The position numbers and the translations under genes were made by a program. A stretch of DNA of 64,000 bases from Oscillospiraceae bacterium (GTDB taxonomy: Bacteria > Bacillota > Clostridia > Oscillospirales > Oscillospiraceae). Positions 25,765-34,393 of the stretch are shown piece after piece. The stretch is taken from assembly GCA_017406005.1 (NCBI GenBank), contig JAFQZI010000069.1, positions 1-64,000 on the forward strand, read 5' to 3'. A model generated the notes under the pieces. It had not been told where the DNA came from. It worked only from the letters and a program-made list of their open reading frames with translations, and did not search any database. Position 1 is the first letter of the stretch, and every line of letters begins with the position of its first letter.

Positions 25765-27474
25765 TCACTGAATCCCGCTCAGGTCAAATGCATCCAGAAC
25801 TGCTTCCGCCTTTTCACACACGGAGCGCAAGCAGACCTCTTCAAAAGGGCTTTGCAGGCCGGCGTGTTCCAAAAGGCCGGTAAAGGTTCTGCTTCCGCCC
25901 TGTTCAGTATAAGCCATATAATGCCGCCATGCATCTGCCCTGTCTTTCTGGATCATCTTCCAGAACTGAAGGGCAATCGTCTGCGCGAGGCAGTAGTCAA
26001 TATAATAGAAGGGGCTGGAATAAATGTGGTGCTGGCGCTGCCAGGCTTCACCGTCGGCATAGAAAGGTATTTCACCGTCGAGCTTCATCCATGGCAGATA
26101 TATACCGGAGAGCTCCTTCCAGACGGCATGACGTTCTTTCGGAGTCAGATCCGGCTTCTCATAGATAACATGCTGGAAATGATCTACCAGCGTGCCGTAC
26201 GGAATAAACGTGAGGGCTCCCGAAAGGTGGCTGTACAGGAATTTCTTTGCGTCCTTCCCGAAGAATTGCTCTGCCCAGGGCTCTGCAAAGAACTCCATTG
26301 ACATGGAGTGCACTTCACACGCCTCCATGCTCGGCCAGACATATTCCAAGGGAATACGGGTGCGGTTCATCCAGGAGGCAAAAGCGTGGCCGGCCTCGTG
26401 TGTGACGACCTCGATATCTCCCTGCGTTCCGTTAAAGTTAGCAAAGATAAAGGGCACTTCATAGTCCGGGATGCCCGTGCAGTATCCGCCGGCCTGTTTG
26501 CCTTCGGTAGAGAGGACATTCAGAAGTTCTCCCTCGAGCATGGTGCGGAAGAATGCTTCTGTCTCTGGGGAGAGATCGCTGTAAAAATCCATGGCTGCAG
26601 AAAGGATCTCGTCCGGTGATCCGACAGGGCGCGGATTGCCGGAACGGAATTCCAGGCAATTGTCGGCATAGCTCATCGGATAGTCCTTCCCCAGCCGGTC
26701 TGCCTGTCGGCGAAACACCTTGTCCGCCACGGGAACCACATATTTCACCACGGCGCTGCGGAACTTCTCGACATCTTCTTTGGTATAGCAGTTCCGGCCC
26801 ATGCGATAATAACCGAGCTGTGTATAACCGTCATACCCCAGCATCCTGCCAAGCCGATCACGGAGATTCACCAGCCGATCATAATACTCATCCAGCTTTT
26901 CCTGATTGTCTTTATACCACTGCCCTTCTGCTTTCCAAGCAGCAAGCCTTCTTCCGTCATCCGGATCCGTTTTGAACGGGGTGAGTTGAGAGAGGGTATA
27001 GACACCGCCCTCAAAGGGAATCGCCGCGGAAGCGAGCAGCTTCTCATAGGCATTAGAAACGTCATTCTCTTCCTTCATGGCGGCAATGAACTCTTCCGTC
27101 GGCAGGAAAGTCTTCAGAGAGATTTCCGCGTTGACAAACATCAGGTTTCCGAATTCTTCTTCGAAAGAGGCGCGAAACGGGCTTTCCAGCATGGCCAGTG
27201 TCCATTCCTGCACGTACTCTTCCAGTTCCGGCATGGCGGCATTCCAGAAGTCCTGCTCATCGGAATAAAAGACATCTCTTGTATCAATGGAATGGCGAAC
27301 CGAGACAAGTATGGCAAGCGTCTCCACATGGCGGTTGAGCCTGTCTTTTTCAAGAAAAGCTTCCCGTGCGTGCGGATAGTCCTCCGCCGCGCGAAGAGAA
27401 GCGGTAAGGCTCCTCATTCTGCTTTTCAGCTCATCCAGATCCGGCCTTGTGTACTGCATATCGGAAAATTTCAT
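25765..27474 (-). CDS. pepF: M3-family oligoendopeptidase
   Basis: 569 residues from ATG 27474 (GGGAG upstream, opening KFSDMQYTRPDLD); the frame is open to 27618 but the extra part overlaps the promoter. The thermolysin-like zinc motif is HEAGH (H359, E360, H363) with a downstream Glu in SMEACEVHSMSMEFF. The length and opening match the clostridial M3 oligoendopeptidase subfamily (PepF-like), which cleaves short peptides in the cytoplasm. It heads the long - strand run that includes tldDE and oppABCDF, so it probably digests imported peptides. Confidence 0.93.
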   Translation of the reverse strand: MKFSDMQYTRPDLDELKSRMRSLTASLRAAEDYPHAREAFLEKDRLNRHVETLAILVSVRHSIDTRDVFYSDEQDFWNAAMPELEEYVQEWTLAMLESPFRASFEEEFGNLMFVNAEISLKTFLPTEEFIAAMKEENDVSNAYEKLLASAAIPFEGGVYTLSQLTPFKTDPDDGRRLAAWKAEGQWYKDNQEKLDEYYDRLVNLRDRLGRMLGYDGYTQLGYYRMGRNCYTKEDVEKFRSAVVKYVVPVADKVFRRQADRLGKDYPMSYADNCLEFRSGNPRPVGSPDEILSAAMDFYSDLSPETEAFFRTMLEGELLNVLSTEGKQAGGYCTGIPDYEVPFIFANFNGTQGDIEVVTHEAGHAFASWMNRTRIPLEYVWPSMEACEVHSMSMEFFAEPWAEQFFGKDAKKFLYSHLSGALTFIPYGTLVDHFQHVIYEKPDLTPKERHAVWKELSGIYLPWMKLDGEIPFYADGEAWQRQHHIYSSPFYYIDYCLAQTIALQFWKMIQKDRADAWRHYMAYTEQGGSRTFTGLLEHAGLQSPFEEVCLRSVCEKAEAVLDAFDLSGIQ

Positions 27475-27514
27475 GATTTCATACTCCCTGTTCAAAATAT
27501 CGTGAAGCTGCCCT

Positions 27515-27543
27515 ATCATACCATAACTCCCGTTGCAATTCAA
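27515..27543 (-). promoter_or_regulatory. Promoter of the pepF-tldDE-opp run
   Basis: TTGAAT (27543-27538) and TATGAT (27520-27515) on the - strand with a 17-bp spacer, about 40 bases before the pepF ATG. Confidence 0.6.
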
Positions 27544-27558
27544 CGCCAAAGCTAAGGC

Positions 27559-27587
27559 TTGACTTACAGGCCGATTCAGGTTATAAT
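27559..27587 (+). promoter_or_regulatory. Promoter of the permease gene at 27636
   Basis: TTGACT (27559-27564) and a perfect TATAAT (27582-27587) with a 17-bp spacer. It is back-to-back with the pepF promoter, 15 bases apart. Confidence 0.75.
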
Positions 27588-27635
27588 CCCCCGCGAACTG
27601 ATGATAGTTACTTAACAAAAGTAGGAGATATTACT

Positions 27636-28493
27636 TTGTTTTTCGAAATCCTGCCGGATGCCCTGCTGGACGCAGCGCTTGACACGGTAAAAATAATTCC
27701 TTTCCTGTTTCTCGCCTATCTGCTCATTGAAGTGCTGGAGCATCACGCGGAAGAAAAAACCGTCGCCCTGATTCATCGGGCCGGTGCCTGGGGGCCTGCC
27801 ATCGGAGGCGCGCTGGGTGTGATTCCTCAATGCGGCTTCTCTGCCGCTACAGCGAATCTTTTTGCCGACGGGCTGATCACACGGGGCACACTGATCGCCG
27901 TATTTCTTTCCACATCGGACGAAATGCTGCCGATCCTGATCTCCAAAAATGCTCCCGCAGGGTTTATTCTGAAAGTTCTGGCCTATAAGTTTGCAGCCGG
28001 TATGATAGCGGGCTTCCTGATTGACCTGCTGCAAAAGCGTTTCGGCAACCCGATCAAAAAAGAACTGCATGATATTTGTGAGCAGGAAGGCTGCAACTAC
28101 GAAGAAGGCGTACTTCGATCCGCCATCGTACATACGGTAAAGATCACAGTCTTCCTGTTCCTCACCTCTTTCCTGATCACTCTCGCGGTAGAACTGCTGG
28201 GTGAGGAGCATCTCGCAAACTTCATTCTGAACAAGCCCGTTGTCGGCGAACTCCTGGCCGGGCTGATAGGCCTGATCCCGAACTGCGCAGCCAGCGTCAT
28301 CATCACGGATCTGTACCTGCAGGGCGCCCTTTCCGCTGGGGCAATGCTCTCCGGGCTGCTGGTTGGTGCAGGCGTCGGCTTGCTGGTGCTGTTCCGGATG
28401 AATCGAAGGAACCAGAAAGAAAATCTGATCACACTGGTGCTTCTTTATGTCTCCGGTGTATTCTTTGGTCTGATCGGCTCCCCGCTCTTCTGA
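27636..28493 (+). CDS. Putative metal or arsenic exporter (ArsP_2/DUF2899-like permease)
   Basis: 285 residues with a TTG start; AGGAG lies 8 bases upstream. There are about eight to ten hydrophobic segments in two related halves, marked by GVIPQCGFSAATANLFADG (about residue 63) and GLIPNCAASVIITDLYLQG (about residue 209). The paired P-x-C motifs inside membrane segments are typical of the family annotated as putative heavy-metal exporters or manganese transporters. A short acidic and cysteine-bearing cytoplasmic loop (DICEQEGCNYEEG) separates the halves. Substrate is not established. Confidence 0.75.
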   Translation: MFFEILPDALLDAALDTVKIIPFLFLAYLLIEVLEHHAEEKTVALIHRAGAWGPAIGGALGVIPQCGFSAATANLFADGLITRGTLIAVFLSTSDEMLPILISKNAPAGFILKVLAYKFAAGMIAGFLIDLLQKRFGNPIKKELHDICEQEGCNYEEGVLRSAIVHTVKITVFLFLTSFLITLAVELLGEEHLANFILNKPVVGELLAGLIGLIPNCAASVIITDLYLQGALSAGAMLSGLLVGAGVGLLVLFRMNRRNQKENLITLVLLYVSGVFFGLIGSPLF

Positions 28494-28568
28494 TCCCGAT
28501 GCAGAGACCAACACGAATGCGCCGCTCTCCCTCTTTCTTAAGTGAATCAACGAAAGGATAAACACCTT

Positions 28569-29315
28569 ATGGCAATCATTCAACTTGTATTATCGGCAAT
28601 AATCTGCGGGATTCTTTATGTCAGGATGATCCGGAGAGAGATCCCAGACCGGATCGGGAAAGCGCAGGCCATTACCCCTGTCGCGCTTGGCATCGTTTCG
28701 CTGGTTCTTTCGTTTCTCTTTTTCCTCGGCTTAGGCTTTATAATTATGAAGGCCGGAATTAACACGAACGAGATGGCACCGCTGCCAGGCTCAGTATTGG
28801 GAGCCTTCCTCCTTGCCGGGCTGCCGGAAGAACTGGCGAAACTGTTGATCATTCTGATGACTCTCCGGATTTTCCGTTCTAAGATTCGGAATGTTTATGA
28901 AGTTATCCTGATCGGCGCTGCAGTCGGCATTGGTTTCACTCTGTTTGAGGAGTTTGTTTACGGAGGTGAAGGCGTTAATCCCCTGCGGTTGTTCATCCCT
29001 GCCGCCCATATGGTCTTCGGTATTCTGATGGCCAAACACCTTGCTTTAGCTCAATTTGATAAGAAAACGAATCAGGGTTCGCCTGTGAAGGAAGTACTGC
29101 TGGCCATAGCAATCCCAATGCTCATTCACACGCTGTATGATGCTACAAACGCCACAAACAAATTGATGAACAGCAGTGATGAAGACCGGCAATTCATCGG
29201 AATCTTGATCGGCATCGTCGGTGTTGTCATCATGTTTGTGCTGCAGGTTCTGGTGCTTGTCAGGTTCAAAAAGAATACGGAAAAGTATTGTGCGATGAGC
29301 CTGAAGGATGATTGA
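28569..29315 (+). CDS. PrsW-like intramembrane protein
   Basis: 248 residues from ATG 28569; a GTG nine codons earlier is possible. It has about seven transmembrane helices. The putative protease motifs of the PrsW group within the CPBP/PrsW superfamily are present: LPEELAK (E87, E88), FEEFVY (E127, E128), AAHMVFG (H147) and HTLYDA. PrsW in Bacillus subtilis cleaves the anti-sigma factor RsiW, but PrsW homologues are widespread and this one has no anti-sigma gene beside it. The substrate is unknown. Confidence 0.8.
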   Translation: MAIIQLVLSAIICGILYVRMIRREIPDRIGKAQAITPVALGIVSLVLSFLFFLGLGFIIMKAGINTNEMAPLPGSVLGAFLLAGLPEELAKLLIILMTLRIFRSKIRNVYEVILIGAAVGIGFTLFEEFVYGGEGVNPLRLFIPAAHMVFGILMAKHLALAQFDKKTNQGSPVKEVLLAIAIPMLIHTLYDATNATNKLMNSSDEDRQFIGILIGIVGVVIMFVLQVLVLVRFKKNTEKYCAMSLKDD

Positions 29316-29347
29316 GAACCGCATCAATTTCCGCTATTTAACAGTGG

Positions 29348-29395
29348 TTTTTTATATCAGCTAGTTTGCACAGACCCTTTTACTGATATAAAAAA
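29348..29395. repeat. 13-bp AT-rich inverted repeat upstream of glyQS
   Basis: TTTTTTATATCAG (29348-29360) and its exact reverse complement (29383-29395) flank 22 bases. A further copy of CTGATATAA occurs at 29438-29446 inside the promoter. It could be a factor-binding region or a terminator remnant for the upstream gene; I found no T-box signature here. Confidence 0.4.
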
Positions 29396-29418
29396 TAGCG
29401 TGCCGCGTCACTTTTTTG

Positions 29419-29481
29419 TTGCCCTGAAGCATTATTGCTGATATAATATTTGTTTGCGTGGGTAAAACCCCGCAAAATATT
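29419..29481 (+). promoter_or_regulatory. glyQS promoter and leader hairpin
   Basis: TTGCCC (29419-29424) and an extended -10 TGATATAAT (TATAAT 29442-29447) with a 17-bp spacer. Directly downstream, TTTGCG-T-GGG (29453-29462) pairs with CCC-CGCAAA (29468-29476), and flanking AATATT copies extend the stem. The hairpin would form at the very 5' end of the message and is not followed by a T run. Confidence 0.6.
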
Positions 29482-29522
29482 ATAATCTCTGTGGCATCCA
29501 GCCATGGGAAAGGACGTAAAAA

Positions 29523-30947
29523 ATGAATCAGAACGAAAAAACACTTGACAAAATCGTTGCCCTGTGCAAGAACCGCGGCTACATCTATGCCGGCAGTGAA
29601 ATTTACGGTGGCCTGGCAAACAGCTGGGACTACGGTCCGCTCGGCACGGAATTCAAAAACAACGTGAAGAAAGCATGGCTGAAGAAGTTCGTGCAGGAGA
29701 GTTCGTACAACGTGGGTCTGGATGCTGCGATCATCATGAATCCGCAGACCTGGGTTACGACGGGACATGTCTCCAGCTTTTCCGATCCTCTGCTGGACTG
29801 CAAAGCCTGCAAAGCACGCCACCGCGCCGACAAACTGATCGGAGAAGAGCATCCGGAAGTAAACGTGGATGCGATGAACTTCGATGAGATGGACGCCTTT
29901 ATCGCCGAACATGAAGATGTTGTCTGCCCCGTCTGCGGCAAGCACAACTTCACTCCGATCCGGAAATTCAACCTGATGTTCAAAACGGCCATCGGTGTAA
30001 CGGAAGACAGCAGCTCCATCTGTTATCTCAGACCAGAGACCGCCCAGGGCATTTTTGTCAATTTTGCAAATATTCAGCGCACCACGCGCAAAAAGTTGCC
30101 GTTCGGTGTCTGCCAGGTCGGTAAAGCCTTCCGCAATGAAATCACCCCGGGCAACTTCACCTTCCGCACCCGTGAGTTTGAGCAGATGGAATGCGAGTTC
30201 TTCTGCAAGCCCGGCACCGACCTTGAGTGGTTTGCCTACTGGAAAGACTTCTGCAAGAACTGGCTCACTACGCTAGGCATCAGCGAGGAGCACCTGCGCC
30301 TGCGCGACCATGAGCCCGCCGAGTTGGCCTTCTATTCCCGCGCCACAACCGATATCGAATATGCCTTCCCGTTCACCGATTGGGGTGAACTCTGGGGTAT
30401 TGCCGACCGCACAGACTATGACCTCAGCCGCCATCAGGAAGCTTCCGGCAAGGACCTGACCTATTATGACCAGGATACTAACGAGCACTATGTGCCTTTC
30501 GTGATTGAGCCGTCGCTCGGTTGTGACCGTGTAGCGCTGGCATTCCTGTGCGAAGCCTATGACGAAGAGGTTGTCGGGCAGGATAAAAACGGCAAGGACG
30601 ACGTCCGCACCGTGCTGCATCTGCATCCGGCCCTCGCACCGTTCAAGTGCGCCATCCTCCCGCTGAGCAAGAAGGAAGTCCTCACAAAGCCGGCCCTGGA
30701 ACTTTATCGGGAGCTGAGCAAAGAATTCATGTGCGATTACGACGAAACCGGTTCCATCGGCAAGCGCTACCGCCGCGAAGACGAGATTGGCACGCCGTTC
30801 TGCATCACGTTTGACTTCAACACGGTCGGGACCGAAACCGACGAAGCCGACCACTGCGTCACCATCCGTGAGCGTGACAGCATGCAGCAGGTCCGCATTC
30901 CCATCAGCGAAGTGAAAGATTACATCGCCGAAAGGATTAAATTCTGA
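29523..30947 (+). CDS. glyQS: Glycyl-tRNA synthetase, single-chain type
   Basis: 474 residues. It charges tRNA-Gly in the cytoplasm. This is the dimeric class II enzyme of the eukaryote/archaea-like type rather than the bacterial alpha2-beta2 form. The opening is [21 protein letters not shown] with YDYGPLG-like [12 protein letters not shown]. Motif 2 includes [30 protein letters not shown] and motif 3 is [21 protein letters not shown] zinc knuckle is present. GGAAAGGA precedes the ATG. nadE follows after 12 bases, implying co-transcription. Confidence 0.96.
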   Translation: MNQNEKTLDKIVALCKNRGYIYAGSEIYGGLANSWDYGPLGTEFKNNVKKAWLKKFVQESSYNVGLDAAIIMNPQTWVTTGHVSSFSDPLLDCKACKARHRADKLIGEEHPEVNVDAMNFDEMDAFIAEHEDVVCPVCGKHNFTPIRKFNLMFKTAIGVTEDSSSICYLRPETAQGIFVNFANIQRTTRKKLPFGVCQVGKAFRNEITPGNFTFRTREFEQMECEFFCKPGTDLEWFAYWKDFCKNWLTTLGISEEHLRLRDHEPAELAFYSRATTDIEYAFPFTDWGELWGIADRTDYDLSRHQEASGKDLTYYDQDTNEHYVPFVIEPSLGCDRVALAFLCEAYDEEVVGQDKNGKDDVRTVLHLHPALAPFKCAILPLSKKEVLTKPALELYRELSKEFMCDYDETGSIGKRYRREDEIGTPFCITFDFNTVGTETDEADHCVTIRERDSMQQVRIPISEVKDYIAERIKF

Positions 30948-30959
30948 GGCTGACCGCGA

Positions 30960-32882
30960 ATGAAAGACGGATTTGTAAAAGTAGCCGCAGCATCTCCGGT
31001 GATCCGCGTGGCAGATACTAAATACAACGCGGAACGGATCATAGACTGCATCAACGAAGCCGATGCGCAGGGTGTGAACGTGCTGGTGTTTCCGGAGCTG
31101 TGCATCACAGGCTGCAGCTGCCGGGACCTCTTCACGCATGACGTACTGCTGAGCGGCGCAAGGGATGCGCTACTGCGTATTCTCGAAGCCACCGTCGGTA
31201 CCGACATGCTGATCTTCGTGGGGCTGCCGATCGAAGTCGGCCCGAACATCTACAGCTGCGCGGCAGCTATCTGCTCAGGCTATCTGCTCGGGCTTGTTCC
31301 GCGTGAGCAAGTCAAAGGCACGTGCTTCACCGCCGCCGGCAGCAATGCCCGCAACATCGGGCTGGAAGGCATGTTCTCCGCTGTATTCGCGCGGGATGTC
31401 CTATTTGACCATGCGAAACTGCACGGGCTGCGTGTTGCCGTGGAACTGGGGGCGGATTTCACTTCCCCCGTTTCCCCATCGGTGGATCATGCGCTGGCCG
31501 GCGCGACCATCGTAGCGAGGATGGCATCCTTTCCCGAAACGTTGAGTTCAACGGCAGATACCGAGAGCTGTGTGTCCGCCGATTCCCACAGGCTGGCCTG
31601 CGGCATCGTGCTTGCCGCTCCCGGGCGGGGCGAATCCACAACGGACTTTGTCTACTCCGGGCTGTGCGTCGTTGCGGAAAACGGCAGGATCCTTGCCGAA
31701 AAGGAAAACAGCACCGACCTGACCGTATCCGAGATCGATATCAGCGCGCTCCTTCATATCCGGCGAGCCCGCGGCGGTTTTGAAAACGGAACCGGAACGC
31801 ACTATTCCGTCACCTGGGGAACGGAACTGCACGAAACGGAGCTCACGAGGCAGTATTCCAAACATCCGCATTTGCCGGAGAATGAGCGTGACCTGCCCGC
31901 AGCCTGCAGCAGACAGATCGACATGCAGGTCTCGGGCCTTGTAAAGCGCATGGAGTATGCCCGGCTGGATCACTGCGTGGTCGGCATCTCGGGCGGAGTG
32001 GATTCGACGCTGGCCGTCATGGTCAGTGCGCTGGCTGTGCGCCGGATGAATCTGCCCTCTGAAAACGTCATAGCGGTGACGATGCCGTGTTTCGGCACTT
32101 CCAGCCGGACAAAGAGCAATGCCGTTGTCGTAGCGGAACAGTGGGGCTGCGATGTGCGTACGATCGACATCAGCAAGAGCGTTTATCAGCACTTTGACGA
32201 TATCGGTCATGCCTATGACGATTATTCCATTGCCTTTGAGAACGGCCAGGCGCGTATGCGCACGATGATCCTGATGGACATCGCCAACAAGGTGAACGGG
32301 CTGAACGTCGGCACGGAAGATCTCTCGGAATACATCGATGGCTGGTGCACCTACAATGGGGATCACACCTCCATGTATGATGTAAACATCGGCGTGACAA
32401 AGACGCAGATCCGAGCCGCGGTTGCACACATTGCCTCCGAAACAGACAACGCAATTCTGAAAGCTGCACTTTACGACGTACTGGATTGCCCTGTCACGCC
32501 CGAGTTGCTGCCGATCCATGACGATATCATCGAGCAGAAGAGCGAAGATGCCGTCGGGTCCTACTCTCTGCAGGATTTCTTCACTTATCATATACTGATC
32601 AACGGCTTTTCTCCGCGCAAAGCCATGCGGTTGGCCAGGATCGCATACGGTGACGATTTCTCGAATGAAGAACTGCTGCGCTGGCTCAGAAGCTGGTGCA
32701 GCCGGCTGTTCTCCCAGCAGTTCAAACGGAGCTGCCTGATGGACGGACCCTCCGTAGGCACCTTCAGCGTTTCTCCGCGCACCGGCTTCCGGATGCCGTC
32801 CGACGCGGAAGCTGCCCTCTTCCTCAGAGATCTGGATGAGCTGGAGGAATCTTTCCTCCTCGGTGATCTTAGAGAATACTGA
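30960..32882 (+). CDS. nadE: NAD+ synthase with a degenerate glutaminase domain
   Basis: 640 residues. The C-terminal synthetase domain has the PP-loop SGGVDS (344-349), ILMDIANKVNG, TYNGDH and QQFKRSCLMDGP, so adenylation and amidation of nicotinic acid adenine dinucleotide are likely. The N-terminal nitrilase domain should supply ammonia from glutamine. Its Glu is kept (FPELCITG, E46), but the segment that normally reads VPK-xxLP is VPREQVKG, and the catalytic Cys of V-E-I-C-E-D is Gly (VELGAD, G164). The glutaminase should therefore be inactive and the enzyme ammonia-dependent. The synthetase part also departs from family norm at GTEDLSE. The gene is intact and in an operon after glyQS. 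Confidence 0.88.
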   Translation: MKDGFVKVAAASPVIRVADTKYNAERIIDCINEADAQGVNVLVFPELCITGCSCRDLFTHDVLLSGARDALLRILEATVGTDMLIFVGLPIEVGPNIYSCAAAICSGYLLGLVPREQVKGTCFTAAGSNARNIGLEGMFSAVFARDVLFDHAKLHGLRVAVELGADFTSPVSPSVDHALAGATIVARMASFPETLSSTADTESCVSADSHRLACGIVLAAPGRGESTTDFVYSGLCVVAENGRILAEKENSTDLTVSEIDISALLHIRRARGGFENGTGTHYSVTWGTELHETELTRQYSKHPHLPENERDLPAACSRQIDMQVSGLVKRMEYARLDHCVVGISGGVDSTLAVMVSALAVRRMNLPSENVIAVTMPCFGTSSRTKSNAVVVAEQWGCDVRTIDISKSVYQHFDDIGHAYDDYSIAFENGQARMRTMILMDIANKVNGLNVGTEDLSEYIDGWCTYNGDHTSMYDVNIGVTKTQIRAAVAHIASETDNAILKAALYDVLDCPVTPELLPIHDDIIEQKSEDAVGSYSLQDFFTYHILINGFSPRKAMRLARIAYGDDFSNEELLRWLRSWCSRLFSQQFKRSCLMDGPSVGTFSVSPRTGFRMPSDAEAALFLRDLDELEESFLLGDLREY

Positions 32883-32888
32883 TTCCCC

Positions 32889-32912
32889 CCGGCGGACGAA
32901 TTCGTCCGCCGG
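32889..32912 (+). terminator. Terminator after nadE
   Basis: A perfect 24-base palindrome (CCGGCGGACGAA and its complement) six bases after the nadE stop, followed by TTATTTG. The stem is very GC-rich. Confidence 0.75.
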
Positions 32913-32954
32913 TTATTTGATACAAGCAGAGGGCTGACAAGGAGGATAAACCAT

Positions 32955-33644
32955 ATGGCTCTGCAACTTACCCCGAACCAAAAAAGGATAAGCTGTCTTT
33001 TAAAGCTCATTGCAGTCTTCTCCGCCCTCATCGGGACCCTTCTCAGCGCCTATGCGGGAAGAAAGTCCTTTATGGGCGGTTCAAGGGTATTTATGTATTT
33101 TACGATTCAGTCCAATCTTGCCGCTGCAGCTGTCTGCCTAGTAGGGTTATTCCTGATTCTGAGAGGAAAACCCGTGAGCGGCGCATGGTTTATCCTCAAA
33201 TTTGTTGTGACGGTATCGATCACCCTGACGGGTGTGGTGTTCACTTTTGTACTCGCGCCGACGTTCTGGGCAAGAGCCTGGAGTCTCCCGAACACACTGA
33301 CTCATCTTGTTGTGCCCGTCGCTGCCGTGGCAGATTTCTTTGCAGTCAGCACTGCATTCGAAATCAGAAAGAAAAATGTATTCTATGTGACGATTCCGCC
33401 CCTTCTCTATGTGATCTATGCAGGGATCGGTTATGCCCGCGGATGGGAATTCGCAGACGGAATCTGTTATCCGTACTTTTTCCTGAACTGGGGAAGCAAC
33501 GCCGGGGCTTTCGGATTTACGGATCACCTCCCCTATATGGGATGTGCCTGGTGGATACTGCTTCTGATGCTGTTTCTGATCGGGGTAGGATACCTGTATC
33601 TTTTTATAGCGGATCGGATCAGGAAAAGATTTCCGCAATCGTAA
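32955..33644 (+). CDS. Pr6Pr-like multi-pass membrane protein
   Basis: 229 residues with six hydrophobic segments. The arrangement FMYFTIQSNLAAAAVCLV early, then TLTGVVFTFVLAP, LTHLVVPVAAVADFF and a Trp- and Tyr-rich C-terminal half (YPYFFLNWG) matches the Pr6Pr family of six-helix membrane proteins of unknown function. A His in the middle of helix four (THLVVP) is the likely conserved polar residue. GGAGG precedes the ATG. The lipoprotein gene follows after 16 bases. Confidence 0.7.
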   Translation: MALQLTPNQKRISCLLKLIAVFSALIGTLLSAYAGRKSFMGGSRVFMYFTIQSNLAAAAVCLVGLFLILRGKPVSGAWFILKFVVTVSITLTGVVFTFVLAPTFWARAWSLPNTLTHLVVPVAAVADFFAVSTAFEIRKKNVFYVTIPPLLYVIYAGIGYARGWEFADGICYPYFFLNWGSNAGAFGFTDHLPYMGCAWWILLLMLFLIGVGYLYLFIADRIRKRFPQS

Positions 33645-33660
33645 AGCAGGAGTAAATGCA

Positions 33661-34392
33661 ATGAAAAAAAATTTCTGTCTTCTTGTGCTGGTGATTTTCA
33701 TCTTCTTTAGCGCGTGCGCAAAACCGGCATCGAATAATGCCAGTGATGTCAGTATCCGTTACGGTCAGATCAACTGTGATTTTTCGGGCATGACACTGGA
33801 GATCGCAAAGGCCTATCTTGCGATCATAGACGATCTCTCCGCACATCTGGGCTATGACGAGGCGCAGACATCTGATGGGGAGTGCCTGCACGGTGGTTTC
33901 GTCCATGACTGGGACGGCGACAAAATACCGGAGCTGTGCCTGCTGCTCAAAACAAGCCCGCGGGAGTCCGGCAGCTGGGACGGGACGCCGATTTACGGAT
34001 GGTATCCTCCCACACTTTTCCTCTATACATATCGAAACGGGCAGGCTGTCCGTTCAGCGGAATGTGACCTCTATTTCGCAACCGCCGGCAGGGAGGCTGC
34101 ACTTGCCGCTCTGATGGCCGGGAACGGCATACAGTACATCCGGTGGGATTATAACGTGTTTACGAATGAAAGCACTGTTGAATGCTATGAGCTGATAAAC
34201 GGCGCGATGCAAAAGATAGAAGTGCCTGGCGATGTGGCAGCCGCTTCACAGGGGTCTGAAACAGCACAGGCTTTTCTGGATGCGCTGGGCAGCAAGGCCC
34301 AGTTGCTGCTGTATAACAACAGCGGCGAGGCAAAAATCGAAGGCGGGGCAAATGCGCAGGAACTCCGGGCAGCCCTTGCCGCAAAGGCATAG
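33661..34392 (+). CDS. Lipoprotein of unknown function with a calcium-loop-like motif
   Basis: 243 residues. A signal peptide with lipobox FFSAC places the lipidated Cys at residue 19, so the protein is anchored on the outer face of the membrane. The segment VHDWDGDKIPELCLL (about residue 80) has the D-x-D-G-D-x-x-P-E-L pattern of EF-hand/VCBS-type calcium loops. The rest has no recognised domain. The fructosamine kinase starts one base after its stop codon, so the two are co-transcribed. No function is claimed. Confidence 0.7.
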   Translation: MKKNFCLLVLVIFIFFSACAKPASNNASDVSIRYGQINCDFSGMTLEIAKAYLAIIDDLSAHLGYDEAQTSDGECLHGGFVHDWDGDKIPELCLLLKTSPRESGSWDGTPIYGWYPPTLFLYTYRNGQAVRSAECDLYFATAGREAALAALMAGNGIQYIRWDYNVFTNESTVECYELINGAMQKIEVPGDVAAASQGSETAQAFLDALGSKAQLLLYNNSGEAKIEGGANAQELRAALAAKA

Positions 34393-34393
34393 C

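Noticed and set aside
27612..28583. 323-codon frame on - opposite the metal-exporter-like permease
   Set aside because: The + strand frame has a promoter, a ribosome binding site and paired family motifs; the - frame has none.
29316..29522. T-box riboswitch before glyQS
   Set aside because: No specifier loop or conserved T-box sequence could be found by eye; the hairpins present do not fit the T-box layout.
34232..34393. 54-residue N-terminal extension of the fructosamine kinase frame
   Set aside because: It overlaps the lipoprotein gene in a different frame and resembles no kinase N-terminus; the family start is at 34394.
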